A stretch of 40,853 nt of DNA from CAZRIZ01 sp964600285 (GCA_964600285.1 CAZRIZ010000004.1:1-40853), one strand, 5' to 3'. Numbered from the stretch's first letter, positions 24,401 through 33,009 are shown. Numbers and translations: made by a program. The notes: generated from the letters alone by a model not told the origin.

Positions 24401-26071
24401 ATGACACGTCATCAAACTCGAGTTTCTAACTTAGCCAAGGCTAATCGTAAGTTGTCAATTAAGCATGCTGCTATAATTTTAGCTCTTTCTACCTTAATTA
24501 CATCCTTACTTGGGGTTTTTCGTGATCGATTACTTAACAGTTACTACCTCGATACTTACCCAACGGGCATTGATGCCTATACGGTAGCGTTTATCATTCC
24601 GGATTTTATGTTTTCAGTCTTAGTGTCTGGAGCTCTTAGCGTTACGTTCATACCAGTGTTTAACCAGCTAAGAGCCGACCGTCGATCCAATGATGATGAA
24701 CGAGCTTGGGATTTAGCTTCGAGCATGATCAATTTCATGAGTCTTGTGGGAATAGGAGTGTCCCTGCTTATAATGATTTTCGCCGAACAACTTATTAATC
24801 ATGTAGTTGCGCCACACCTGTCTGAGGCTAGCCGGGCCTTGGCGGCCAGTATGATGAGAATAATAGCGATTAACCCATTTTTGTTCTCTATATCTGGGGT
24901 GTTGTCAAGTATACAACAGGCAACTGGTCGGTATATATTCTATGCTCTTGCTCCAGCGCTGTATAACGTTGGTATTATTGTAGGAACATTGTTTTTCACT
25001 GATGGAATTTCTCTATTCGGTACGCAAATATTTGAAGGTGGCATCATGGGGGTTGCTTTAGGAGTACTCCTTGGCGCTATGCTCCAGCTTATCGTAGCTG
25101 CTTTGGGAGTAGTTGGACTAGGTTTTGACTATAAATTTAAGATAGACTGGAAAAATCAAGGATTTCGGAAGGTTTTAAAAATATTTCCAGCACGATCCAT
25201 GGATCAAGGAGTGGATTATTTTACTTCGTTAGTCGAAACTAGGTTGGCTTCTGGCATGGCCGATGGCACGATCAGATCATATAACCAAGCTTTCACTTTG
25301 CACAATATGCCGATTAACTTGATTGGCGTGGCGATTTCAAATGCAGCTTTTTCTAGTATGACCGAAAAATTAGCACTCGGACAGACGGGACAATTTAAGC
25401 AAGAAGTTCAACGAGTTTTACGCATCATTATCTGGATTGCTACTCCAGTTTCTGTGATTACTTATTTTACGCGCGGCTACGTGGTCAGTTTTATCAAAAA
25501 TAGTGGTAGCGCTCTTATATCCAACATCTTGGGTCACTTAGTGTTAGCAATTTTTTGTCGGGCTATTTACCACATTTTGGCGCGGACTTTTTATGCTAAA
25601 CAAGACACTAAAACCCCGCTAATCTCGTCTATTATAGCCATGGTTGTAGATATTGTTTTTGCCATATTCTTTATTAAAAGATTGGGTATGGGAATTGAGG
25701 CTTTAGCTATCGCCCAGACTATTAGTGCTGTCGTGGAATCTGGCATATTGTTGTTTGTTCTGATGAAACAAAACCGTAATTTGATTGATCGAGGATTTAT
25801 TAAAACGGTAATAAAAATCATTGTAATATCACTTGCGGTGGGTGTGGTAACTTATGCGATGGTTGTGCTAATGCCATTGACGCGTGAAGACAATAGCTTC
25901 TTTAGTGTCTTTCCTAAGTTCGCCTTAATCACAGCAGTTTCCTTAGGGTTATATTTGTTATTATCTTACATATTCAAAATGGACGAAGCTGAGTCGATTG
26001 TGCGTCGAGTTAAGTCGTTATTGTTTACGCCACTTAAGCCACCGGTTAAACCGAATAACACAAATGGCTAA
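24401..26071 (+). CDS. murJ: MurJ, lipid II flippase (MOP superfamily)
   Basis: The 556-aa protein has about 14 membrane helices and the family's conserved N-terminal region ('STLITSLLGVFRDRLL', 'YTVAFIIPDFMFSVLVSGAL', 'TFIPVF'), which contains the Arg-rich and Asp residues of the central cavity. MurJ moves lipid-linked peptidoglycan precursor across the membrane, so the cell is expected to have a peptidoglycan wall. The C-terminal tail is short and basic-proline rich. It follows ftsH by 8 nt and its stop overlaps the lepA start by 8 nt (ATGGCTAA). Confidence 0.94.
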   Translation: MTRHQTRVSNLAKANRKLSIKHAAIILALSTLITSLLGVFRDRLLNSYYLDTYPTGIDAYTVAFIIPDFMFSVLVSGALSVTFIPVFNQLRADRRSNDDERAWDLASSMINFMSLVGIGVSLLIMIFAEQLINHVVAPHLSEASRALAASMMRIIAINPFLFSISGVLSSIQQATGRYIFYALAPALYNVGIIVGTLFFTDGISLFGTQIFEGGIMGVALGVLLGAMLQLIVAALGVVGLGFDYKFKIDWKNQGFRKVLKIFPARSMDQGVDYFTSLVETRLASGMADGTIRSYNQAFTLHNMPINLIGVAISNAAFSSMTEKLALGQTGQFKQEVQRVLRIIIWIATPVSVITYFTRGYVVSFIKNSGSALISNILGHLVLAIFCRAIYHILARTFYAKQDTKTPLISSIIAMVVDIVFAIFFIKRLGMGIEALAIAQTISAVVESGILLFVLMKQNRNLIDRGFIKTVIKIIVISLAVGVVTYAMVVLMPLTREDNSFFSVFPKFALITAVSLGLYLLLSYIFKMDEAESIVRRVKSLLFTPLKPPVKPNNTNG

Positions 26072-26912
26072 TTTTGATAAGATTCGAAATTTTTGCATTA
26101 TTGCACATATCGATCACGGCAAATCAACCCTAGCTGATCGTATGTTAGAGCTTACTGATACAGTCGATAAGCGTGAAATGAAGTCACAACTTCTGGATTC
26201 TATGGAGTTAGAACAGGAGCGAGGCATCACAATTAAATTGACTCCCGTAGCCATGAAGTATAAGGGCTACGAGCTAAATTTGATTGACACGCCAGGTCAT
26301 GTCGATTTTACTTACGAAGTTTCGCGTAGCTTGGCGGCCTGTGAGGGTGCGATTTTGGTGGTTGACGCCTCGCAGGGTGTGCAAGCGCAGACGCTATCAA
26401 ATGTTTATCTTGCGCTTGACGCTAATTTGGAGATTATTCCCGTGCTTAATAAAATTGATTTGCCAGCGGCCGATGTTGAGAGAGTATCTAAAGAACTGAT
26501 TGACATTTTGGGCTGTGCTAAAGATGATATATTATTAATTTCCGCTAAAACTGGTCAAGGTGTTGATCAGGTTCTGCAAGCGGTTGTCGACCGTCTCCCC
26601 TGTCCAAAAGGGGATCTTGAAGCTGCCACTAGAGCTTTGATTTTTGATTCTTACTATGACGATTATCGTGGCGTGGTTTTATATATTCGAGTAGTTGATG
26701 GTCAGCTAAAAAAAGGTGATCAGATTTATATGATGGCAACTAAGGCTCACGGTCTGGCTCTAGAAATCGGTAAATTATCTCCCGATATGAAGCCGATGCC
26801 GACTATGCAAGCTGGCGAGATTGGCTATATTGTTACGAATTTGAAAACTACTCGTGAAGCGAAGGTAGGCGATACAGTCACATTAAAAAAGTATTTTGAC
26901 AAAGGGTTTTAG
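26064..26912 (+). CDS. lepA: LepA (EF4) N-terminal fragment, ending at a frameshift
   Basis: Residues 1-282 carry the complete GTPase domain: G1 'AHIDHGKSTLADR', G2 region 'QERGITIK', G3 'DTPGHVDF', G4 'NKIDLP', G5 'SAKTGQGV', then domain II ('YDDYRGVVLYIRVVDGQLKKGD'-type, written in part). The frame ends with TAG at 26910-26912 just after 'TLKKYFDKGF', where intact LepA continues towards 'PLPGYK'. The missing part resumes in the -1 frame 6 nt later. Start ATG 26064 is chosen at 'MANFDKIRNFCIIAHIDHGK'. Loss of one base in the GGGTTTT run near 26904-26910 would explain the split, either as an assembly error or a real mutation. Confidence 0.93.
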   Translation: MANFDKIRNFCIIAHIDHGKSTLADRMLELTDTVDKREMKSQLLDSMELEQERGITIKLTPVAMKYKGYELNLIDTPGHVDFTYEVSRSLAACEGAILVVDASQGVQAQTLSNVYLALDANLEIIPVLNKIDLPAADVERVSKELIDILGCAKDDILLISAKTGQGVDQVLQAVVDRLPCPKGDLEAATRALIFDSYYDDYRGVVLYIRVVDGQLKKGDQIYMMATKAHGLALEIGKLSPDMKPMPTMQAGEIGYIVTNLKTTREAKVGDTVTLKKYFDKGF

Positions 26913-26917
26913 AAAAA

Positions 26918-27877
26918 ATGTATAACGGAAAGCCAGTTGAGCCGCTACCAGGTTATAAAAACATAAAACCGTTTGTTTATGCAGGCTTTTTTCCTGTTTC
27001 AAACGAGGATTATAATAGCCTTAAAGAAGCGGTCGAGAAGCTTAGCCTAAGCGACTCTGCTCTGCAATTTGAGCCAGAAAACTCTCCGGTTTTGGGTTTT
27101 GGTGTGCGAGTTGGTTTTTTAGGGCTACTACACATGGATATTATTCGGGAGCGATTAGAGCGCGAATATGGAATTGATTTAGTCGTTACTAATCCGTCCA
27201 CTGACTACCAAGTTATATTGAAAAATGGCGAGAAAACCAGTGTGCGCTCAGCGGGTGATTTGCCTGATATGGTTCTAATTGAAGCGATTCGCGAGCCATG
27301 GATTAAAGGCGAGATTATCGTGCCAAACGATTATGTCGGGGGCGTGATTCAGCTAATTATCTCAAAGCGCGGTTTGCAGACAAATATATCGTATATTGAT
27401 GAACGAGCCTTGGTATCATTTCGAGCTCCTCTAGCTAATTTATTAACCGATTTTTACGATCAGTTAAAATCAGTTACGAGTGGCTATGGTAGTTTTAGTT
27501 ATGAATTTGATGCTTACGAAGAACACGATTTAGTTCGATTAGATTTCTACGTATCGGGGGAAATAGTTGACGCTTTGAGCTTAGTAGCGCATCGCACGGA
27601 GGCTCCGGCCATTGGGCGAGAAATTGTCAAAAAACTAAAAGAAGTAATACCACGCCAGAACTTTCAAGTTAGTTTACAGGCTGCGATTGGTGGCAAGTTT
27701 ATTGCTCGCGAAGACATTTCAGCTTATCGCAAAGACGTCACTGGCTATCTCTATGGCGGTGATGTGTCGCGTAAAAAAAAGCTCCTTGCCAAACAAGCCA
27801 AAGGCAAGAAGCGTATGAAACGTTTTGGTAAAGTAGATATTCCAAGCGAAGCTTTTATGGTGATGCTTAAGCGTTAG
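26918..27877 (+). CDS. lepA: LepA (EF4) C-terminal fragment, downstream of the frameshift
   Basis: The 319-aa piece continues LepA from 'PLPGYKNIKPFVYAGFFPV' through domain III ('LGFGVRVGFLGLLHMDIIRERL' core), domain V and the LepA-specific C-terminal domain, with the signature 'KVDIPSEAFM' at the end. Together with the fragment before it the length is about 600 aa, normal for LepA. The frame is open back to 26900, so the ATG at 26918 is only a coincidental start; there is no convincing ribosome site. EF4 acts on stalled or mistranslocated ribosomes. Confidence 0.92.
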   Translation: MYNGKPVEPLPGYKNIKPFVYAGFFPVSNEDYNSLKEAVEKLSLSDSALQFEPENSPVLGFGVRVGFLGLLHMDIIRERLEREYGIDLVVTNPSTDYQVILKNGEKTSVRSAGDLPDMVLIEAIREPWIKGEIIVPNDYVGGVIQLIISKRGLQTNISYIDERALVSFRAPLANLLTDFYDQLKSVTSGYGSFSYEFDAYEEHDLVRLDFYVSGEIVDALSLVAHRTEAPAIGREIVKKLKEVIPRQNFQVSLQAAIGGKFIAREDISAYRKDVTGYLYGGDVSRKKKLLAKQAKGKKRMKRFGKVDIPSEAFMVMLKR

Positions 27878-27966
27878 GCGTAGGCGTTAGCGCCATATCC
27901 CATCTCCCTAATAAAACTTTAAAATCTTACTCTAGAGGCTGTTGGGGTGCTGGGCGAGTATTTATG

Positions 27967-27981
27967 TGTTAAAATTATAGT
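27967..27981 (+). promoter_or_regulatory. Promoter region of the guanylate kinase gene
   Basis: TGT-TAAAAT (27967-27975) and an overlapping TATAGT (27976-27981) both end within 10 nt of the ATG at 27985. The leader would be absent or about 3 nt. Confidence 0.45.
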
Positions 27982-27984
27982 AAT

Positions 27985-28695
27985 ATGTCGCTTGAGAGCC
28001 TAATAACTAATTATCAACCTTCGGCGGAAACCCAAAGGTTAATATCGGAAAATCCACCAGTGTTAGTTACGGGCGTATCGGGCGCTGGAAAAAACTATTT
28101 AATTGACCAGCTAGTTAAGACCGGTAAATATGGTAACTTGGTGACGTGCACAACTCGCTTGCCCCGCGAAAACGATGGCGTCTTGGAGCAAGACGGCGTA
28201 GATTATTACTTTATTGATTTGCCTAAAGCACAGCTTATGCTTGAAGAGCAAGATTTTATTGAAGCGAAATTTGTCCATGGTAATGTTTATGGTTCGAGCG
28301 TCGCAGAATATAAGCGAGTTATCGGGCTTGGTAAAACCCCAATTGCTGACATCGACGTTCAGGGTGTGGCCGAATACAAAAAAAATGCGCCAGACACAAA
28401 AGCTATTTTTGTCTTGCCTCCTTCTTATGAAGTTTGGATGGAGCGTCTCAAAAAACGTTTCAAGAGCGAGTCGGAATTCTTGGAGGTTTGGCCAAAGCGA
28501 CGCGATAGCTCAATTAAAGAGCTGGAGTTTGCTTTAAGTAGCCATTTGTTTGAATGGGTTATCAATGGAGCTTCCGACTCTGTCGTAATTTCAGCCGAGC
28601 GAGTCATTAACTTACCAACAAGCGCTTTTGTGACGGCGGAACAAAAACAGTTAGCGAAGAATTTATTAGAGGAGTTGAAGAATGACCAAATCTAA
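27985..28695 (+). CDS. gmk: Guanylate kinase family protein
   Basis: The 236-aa protein has a P-loop 'GVSGAGKN' near residue 30, the GMP-binding 'CTTRLPRENDGV...DGVDYYF' region, 'FIEAKFVHGNVYGSS' (usual EWAxVHGNxYGT), 'DIDVQGV' and a lid helix 'ERLKKRF'. This order is that of GMP kinase, which makes GDP for RNA and DNA synthesis. Two oddities: the last P-loop residue is Asn instead of Ser/Thr, and there is an insertion in the GMP-binding region ('NDGVLEQDG'). It may be a true but divergent Gmk or a guanylate-kinase-like protein. The stop overlaps the next gene by 14 nt. Confidence 0.8.
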   Translation: MSLESLITNYQPSAETQRLISENPPVLVTGVSGAGKNYLIDQLVKTGKYGNLVTCTTRLPRENDGVLEQDGVDYYFIDLPKAQLMLEEQDFIEAKFVHGNVYGSSVAEYKRVIGLGKTPIADIDVQGVAEYKKNAPDTKAIFVLPPSYEVWMERLKKRFKSESEFLEVWPKRRDSSIKELEFALSSHLFEWVINGASDSVVISAERVINLPTSAFVTAEQKQLAKNLLEELKNDQI

Positions 28696-28921
28696 GAAAA
28701 TAAAAGAAGACAAGTCCGAGAAAGTAGAGAAAAAGAAGCCGTTTACTATACTAGAAGAGCCAATGAACGATGATCAAGTTCTAGAGTGGTGGTTATTTAC
28801 TGGTGGTATTGTTGGTGTTGTCGCTGGCCTGCTACTTGATAATATTGCCCTATTTTTAATACTTGGATCCGTTTTTGGTCTGCTTGCTGGTTTTATCCAC
28901 CGAGCTTTTAAGAAAAAGTAA
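28682..28921 (+). CDS. Small two-helix membrane protein
   Basis: The 79-aa protein has a Lys/Glu-rich N-terminus (~1-25), then two membrane helices (~36-54 and ~57-73) separated by a tight turn and rich in Gly ('GGIVGVVAGLL', 'GSVFGLLAGF'), ending 'HRAFKKK'. The layout resembles AtpZ/AtpI-like or other small Gly-zipper proteins, but no specific family is recognised. It overlaps the guanylate kinase gene by 14 nt, with GAGGAG (28669-28674) upstream as a ribosome site. Confidence 0.7.
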   Translation: MTKSKKIKEDKSEKVEKKKPFTILEEPMNDDQVLEWWLFTGGIVGVVAGLLLDNIALFLILGSVFGLLAGFIHRAFKKK

Positions 28922-28943
28922 TAAGTCTGAAGAGGCTGGTTTA

Positions 28944-28970
28944 TTAGCACTCACTTGATTTGAGTGCTAT
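28944..28970 (+). promoter_or_regulatory. CIRCE operator
   Basis: TTAGCACTC (28944-28952), a 9-nt spacer, then GAGTGCTAT (28962-28970): the HrcA-binding CIRCE consensus TTAGCACTC-N9-GAGTGCTAA with one mismatch in the last base. It overlaps the -35 region of the hrcA promoter, so HrcA should block its own transcription. Confidence 0.95.
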
Positions 28971-28983
28971 TTTTTGCTATAAT
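28955..28983 (+). promoter_or_regulatory. hrcA promoter
   Basis: TTGATT (28955-28960) and TATAAT (28978-28983) with a 17-bp spacer; the -10 is also extended (TGC). Start of transcription near 28990, giving a leader of about 3 nt before the ATG at 28993. CIRCE covers the -35. Confidence 0.8.
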
Positions 28984-28992
28984 TAAAATATT

Positions 28993-29718
28993 ATGACCGA
29001 ACGGCAAATGCGTATTTTGCAAGCCATTATTGAGCAGTATTCAGAGGTGGCGTCTCCAGTTGGCAGTGTGATGCTAGCGAAACTATTTAATGTTTCTAGT
29101 GCGACTATTCGTAACGATATGGCCGTCTTGGAGAGCTTAGGTATGATTGAACAGCCACACACTTCGGCTGGTCGAACCCCAACCGACAAGGGTTATCGAA
29201 CTTACGTTAATCACCTATTAGAAATGCAAAAAAACGAAACTAAGCCAGAAAAGAGCAACCATCGTGCTCGTCAAGCCATGACAAGACAATTACAGGCTAG
29301 TTGTGGCACGGTCGGCAACTTAATTCGTCAAGCGGTACGAGGCTTAGCTGATGCGACCGACAATCTTGGCTTTGCGACAATTGGCGATCAAGTCTACACT
29401 AGTGGATTAAATAACCTAATAAACTTACCAGATTTTGCCGACCGAGAGAGCTTGCTCGCAGTGTCTTACTTAATTGATAATCTAGAGCCATGGCTTCAAG
29501 AAGTTGCGCCTAACGAAGCCATAAATGTTTTTATTGGCTCGGAGAACCCTATAGGCAAGTCTTCTGGTGCGACCCTGATTGTTAGTCGATTTCACTCACC
29601 ATATAGCGACAAGAGTTACATTGGCGTGGTTGGTCCGACTAGGCAAAGTTATGCCAAGGTCATGCGCTTGGTTGCCCAAACTAGCTTGATTTTGCAAGAG
29701 GTCTTAAGTGAAAGTTAA
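28993..29718 (+). CDS. hrcA: HrcA, heat-shock repressor (short form)
   Basis: The N-terminal winged helix ('TERQMRILQAIIEQYSEVASPVGS', 'SSATIRNDMAVLESLGMIEQPHTSAGRTPTDKGYR' in parts) is typical and binds CIRCE. The protein has 241 aa against about 340 in most bacteria; the C-terminus 'IGVVGPTRQSYAKVMRLV' is the normal end of the family, so the loss is internal, in the GAF-like and insertion regions. It is preceded by CIRCE and followed after 55 nt by grpE. dnaK and dnaJ, its usual partners, are not next. Confidence 0.94.
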   Translation: MTERQMRILQAIIEQYSEVASPVGSVMLAKLFNVSSATIRNDMAVLESLGMIEQPHTSAGRTPTDKGYRTYVNHLLEMQKNETKPEKSNHRARQAMTRQLQASCGTVGNLIRQAVRGLADATDNLGFATIGDQVYTSGLNNLINLPDFADRESLLAVSYLIDNLEPWLQEVAPNEAINVFIGSENPIGKSSGATLIVSRFHSPYSDKSYIGVVGPTRQSYAKVMRLVAQTSLILQEVLSES

Positions 29719-29773
29719 TCCCAAAGTGGCTTACGCGTAGTTAGTTTGGTTTTTGAAAAATAAGGAGAAATAA

Positions 29774-30238
29774 ATGGCTAAGAAAAAGAATCTAAATATT
29801 GAACTAGAGCAAAAAAATGGCGAATTAACTATTGATCTGCAACGAACTCGAGCTGATTTTGAGAATTTTCGTAAAAATGTCGAGATTGATCGGATTCGAG
29901 TTAAACAATTAGCTGAGCAGGCGATTATCGAAAAATTATTACCAATTTTAGACGATTTAGACCTGGCGACTGCTAATGCACCAAAAAGTATAGCGAGTGA
30001 GCCTTGGGTAAAAGGTGTTTTGAATCTAAATAAAAAGCTAGAAGCTGAACTGGCTAAAATCAATGTGGCAAAAATTGCCGTTAAGCCGGGCGATAACTTC
30101 AATCCTGAACTACACGAGGCCGTTCTGGTTGAGGAATCTGAGGGTGAGCGAGAAGTTATTTCAGAAATTCTACGCAATGGATACACTTATGGTACTGATG
30201 TTTTGCGCCATGTTGTGGTCAAGGTGAAGCGTATTTAG
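29774..30238 (+). CDS. grpE: GrpE, DnaK nucleotide-exchange factor
   Basis: The 154-aa protein has the N-terminal long coiled coil ('QRTRADFENFRKNVEIDR'), the linker 'LLPILDDLDLA' and the C-terminal beta-wing with 'PGDNFNPELHEAV' and 'VISEILRNGYTYGTDVLRHVVVKV' (in parts), all typical. AAGGAG (29762-29767) supports the start. It is probably cotranscribed with hrcA under CIRCE control. Confidence 0.96.
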   Translation: MAKKKNLNIELEQKNGELTIDLQRTRADFENFRKNVEIDRIRVKQLAEQAIIEKLLPILDDLDLATANAPKSIASEPWVKGVLNLNKKLEAELAKINVAKIAVKPGDNFNPELHEAVLVEESEGEREVISEILRNGYTYGTDVLRHVVVKVKRI

Positions 30239-30265
30239 GAATTGTGAGATAACTTGAGCTAGATT

Positions 30266-30274
30266 TGTTATAAT
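30266..30274 (+). promoter_or_regulatory. Extended -10 placed for a leaderless phosphoketolase transcript
   Basis: A perfect TGT-TATAAT ends 8 nt before the ATG at 30282, leaving no room for a ribosome site. Confidence 0.65.
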
Positions 30275-30281
30275 AGAGCTT

Positions 30282-32624
30282 ATGTTTACTAATGATGATA
30301 AACAAAGCCTAGACAAATTTATTCGCGCGACTAATTACTTGACCGTAGCTCAGATTTTTTTGAGAGATAATTTTCTGTTGGAACGGCCGTTAATTCCGGC
30401 TGACATCAAGCCAAGGCTACTGGGCCACTGGGGATCTTGTCCTGGTGTAAATATTATCTATGCGCATTTATCCCATTTAATTCGACGAAAAAATATATCA
30501 AATATGATGTTTTTGCTTGGTCCAGGGCATGCTTTTCCAGCACTGCAGGCCAACTTATTCTTGGAAGAAGCTCTGTTCCAAGTTGACAGAGAGGCGACGC
30601 TTGATTCTAAAGGGATTGGTTATGTGGCTAAGACTTTTAGCTGGCCTTATGGTTATCCATCACATGCTAGTCCGTACTCACCCGGCGTGATATTAGAGGG
30701 CGGCGAGTTGGGTTATAGCTTGGCGACGGCTTATGGTGCCGTGCTTGACAACCCAGATCTGATTGCTGCTACGCTAATTGGCGACGGTGAAGCGGAGACC
30801 GCCGCTTTGGCTGGATCTTGGCAACTGAATAAACTAATTGCTCAGCCAGAAAATGGTTTTGTTTTGCCAATTTTACACCTGAATGGCTATAAAATTTCTA
30901 ACCCAACCTTGTTTGGTCGAATGAGCGACAAAGAGTTAATTGATTACTTCCAAGGTTTACGCTACGAGCCTTATATTTTAGAATATCGCTCTAGTCAAGA
31001 TGATGAAGCTTTGGCTTTCGTGCTAGATAAAATCCACGGTAAAATATTGAGTATCAAGAACAAATCAGCCTCAGACCAACGGTTACCGGTGTTGATTTTT
31101 CGCTCCGATAAGGGCTTGAGCGGTGTCAAGGTCTTAAGTGGCAAAAAGATTGAGGGCAATCACTTGTCGCATCAGGTTGTGCTCGATAAGGTTGTCGCCG
31201 ATCCATATCAATTGGCTAAGCTGGAGACTTGGCTAAAAAGCTATAAATTTAATGAGTTGTTCAGCGGTAATCGGTTTGGCTCTTGGCGAGACGATGTCTT
31301 GCCAGAAGAAACTATGCGCATGGGCAATAATCAGACCGCTCTAGGCAAGTCAGTTGATAGCAAGCCTTTGTCAAGATTAATTAAGCCCGATTTAAACAGC
31401 CAATCAATACCACTTTCTGACATTGGAGAACGACAGTCTTTACCACTTCATCGAGCCGGTGATTATCTAGCAAAAGTTTTCAATCTTAACCAGGCTCATA
31501 AAAACTTTCGTTTCTTTTCTCCTGACGAAACAACCTCGAATCGTCTAAATGCAATTTTCAAGCAAACCAATCGGTCCTGGAATATGGCTGTGCGCGAGTG
31601 GGACGATAATCTTAGTCGTGATGGTCGCTCAGTGGAAATTTTAAGTGAGCAATTGCTCGAAGGCTTATACCAGGGATATACTTTATCTGGGCGTTATGGT
31701 GTCATGACTAGTTACGAAGCTTTTATGGAAGTTTCGACTAGTATGATGCAACAACACAGTAAGTTTATTGAGCAAGCCAAAGAAGTATCATTTAGAGCGC
31801 CAGTACCAGCACTCAATTTTTTGCTGACTTCAGTCGGCTGGCGCCAAGACCATAATGGTTTTTCACACCAGAACCCGACTTTTATCGAAGACGTACTGTT
31901 GCGTCAAGGGCAAATTGGACAAGTTTTATTTCCAGCTGACGATAACTCAATGTTAGTCGCCCTAGATTACTGCATCACCAGCTTCAATCATATTAATGTA
32001 ATTACATCTGGTAAAACCGAAGAGCCACGTTGGCGAACCTTGGAAGAGGCTCAAGCTGATTTACGAGCTGGTGTTTGTCAGTGGGACTTTGCCAGCGACG
32101 ATAATCCAGATCTGGTTTTAGCCGCAGCTGGTGATTATATGGTCAAAGAAGTTCTATTTGCTAGACAAATTATCAAAACAGACTTGCCAGATACTAAGCT
32201 TAGAGTGGTTTATGCTAGCGCCTTGTCTTCAGGTGCTTTTGGCCTAGGCAAGAAGCCAGTCGGACAAGCCAGCTTTGACCAAGTTTTTACAAAAAATGTA
32301 CCAGTTATTTTTAACTTTCATGGCTACCCGGAGACAATAAAGGCTATTTTATTCAATTATTTGTTGACCAATCGAGTTAGCGTACACGGTTTTATCGAAA
32401 AAGGCTCTACTACAACACCGTTCGATATGATGGTCCGTAATCAAACTTCTAGATATAACCTAGCGATTGATGCTGTTTATAAATTGGCTGATAGCGGCAA
32501 AATTAAGTCCGAAAGGGCGGATCAGTTAGCTAAAAAGTACGAGCAAAAATTAATTGAAAATACCGACTATATCAAAGAACACGGCGAAGATCTACCAGAG
32601 ATCAGTAAACAAGCTTGGAATTAA
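30282..32624 (+). CDS. xfp: Phosphoketolase (xylulose-5-phosphate/fructose-6-phosphate)
   Basis: It splits xylulose-5-phosphate (or fructose-6-phosphate) with phosphate into acetyl phosphate and glyceraldehyde-3-phosphate (or erythrose-4-phosphate), using thiamine diphosphate. The 780-aa protein has the family motifs 'LLGHWGSCPGVN', 'GPGHAFPALQANLFLE' (near 82), the TPP-binding 'IGDGEAETAALAGSW' (near 167), 'LHLNGYKISNPT' and the C-terminal 'RYNLAIDAVYKLAD'. Length is standard. With acetate kinase at 36605 it gives one ATP per acetyl phosphate. This bypass is consistent with the incomplete glycolysis described in Saccharibacteria. Confidence 0.97.
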   Translation: MFTNDDKQSLDKFIRATNYLTVAQIFLRDNFLLERPLIPADIKPRLLGHWGSCPGVNIIYAHLSHLIRRKNISNMMFLLGPGHAFPALQANLFLEEALFQVDREATLDSKGIGYVAKTFSWPYGYPSHASPYSPGVILEGGELGYSLATAYGAVLDNPDLIAATLIGDGEAETAALAGSWQLNKLIAQPENGFVLPILHLNGYKISNPTLFGRMSDKELIDYFQGLRYEPYILEYRSSQDDEALAFVLDKIHGKILSIKNKSASDQRLPVLIFRSDKGLSGVKVLSGKKIEGNHLSHQVVLDKVVADPYQLAKLETWLKSYKFNELFSGNRFGSWRDDVLPEETMRMGNNQTALGKSVDSKPLSRLIKPDLNSQSIPLSDIGERQSLPLHRAGDYLAKVFNLNQAHKNFRFFSPDETTSNRLNAIFKQTNRSWNMAVREWDDNLSRDGRSVEILSEQLLEGLYQGYTLSGRYGVMTSYEAFMEVSTSMMQQHSKFIEQAKEVSFRAPVPALNFLLTSVGWRQDHNGFSHQNPTFIEDVLLRQGQIGQVLFPADDNSMLVALDYCITSFNHINVITSGKTEEPRWRTLEEAQADLRAGVCQWDFASDDNPDLVLAAAGDYMVKEVLFARQIIKTDLPDTKLRVVYASALSSGAFGLGKKPVGQASFDQVFTKNVPVIFNFHGYPETIKAILFNYLLTNRVSVHGFIEKGSTTTPFDMMVRNQTSRYNLAIDAVYKLADSGKIKSERADQLAKKYEQKLIENTDYIKEHGEDLPEISKQAWN

Positions 32625-32697
32625 GCTAGTTTCTAAAATAACACCTGTACCGTTGTAATTTTTATTTGTTCGTTAAAGAGTTAACAGCCAAAATTGG

Positions 32698-32727
32698 TTG
32701 GGCAAATTGTTATTTAGCAATTATAAT
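32698..32727 (+). promoter_or_regulatory. Promoter of the redoxin-nrdIEF operon
   Basis: TTGGGC (32698-32703) and TATAAT (32722-32727) with an 18-bp spacer. An imperfect palindrome AATTGTTATTTAGCAATT lies between them and could be an operator. I see no clear NrdR box. Confidence 0.5.
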
Positions 32728-32769
32728 AAAGCGTAAGCTTTAATGCGAAAAATTAAAAAAGGGAGAAAA

Positions 32770-33009
32770 ATGAAAAAAATTATAAAGTTTGAGAAATCAA
32801 ACTGCCAGCCTTGTCTGGCGGTTAGTGACATCTTGGATGACGCTGGTATTAAGTACGAGGCGATAAACCCATTTGATCAGCCAGAATTAGCAACTAAATT
32901 TCAAGTTCGGTCTGTGCCGACGGTCGTGGTGCTCGATGATGAAGTTGAGATTGAGCGTATTATTGGAGTTGATGTCACTGGGTTAAAAAATATCAGTAAT
33001 TTGTTATGA
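32770..33009 (+). CDS. Thioredoxin/NrdH-like redoxin
   Basis: The 79-aa protein is a minimal thioredoxin fold with the redox motif Cys12-Gln-Pro-Cys15 and the cis-Pro segment 'VRSVPTVVVLDD'. The start at 32770 is supported by GGGAG (32761-32765); an in-frame ATG 27 nt upstream is not. It is the first gene of the class Ib ribonucleotide reductase operon, where NrdH usually lies, and its stop overlaps nrdI by 4 nt. It probably reduces NrdE after each turnover. The sequence is closer to small thioredoxins than to canonical NrdH (CMQC or CVQC motif), so the symbol is left blank. Confidence 0.85.
   Translation: MKKIIKFEKSNCQPCLAVSDILDDAGIKYEAINPFDQPELATKFQVRSVPTVVVLDDEVEIERIIGVDVTGLKNISNLL

Noticed and set aside
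26895..26918. Programmed -1 frameshift in lepA
   Set aside because: The zero-frame codons AAA GGG TTT TAG do not form an X-XXY-YYZ heptamer, and I saw no clear downstream stem; a missing base in the G/T run is simpler.
27878..27905. Terminator after lepA at GGCG-TTAG-CGCC
   Set aside because: The stem has only 4 bp and no U-run follows.
32704..32727. NrdR box before the redoxin-nrdIEF operon
   Set aside because: The palindrome AATTGTTATTTAGCAATT does not match the NrdR consensus (ACACWATATATWGTGT-like), and only one copy is present.
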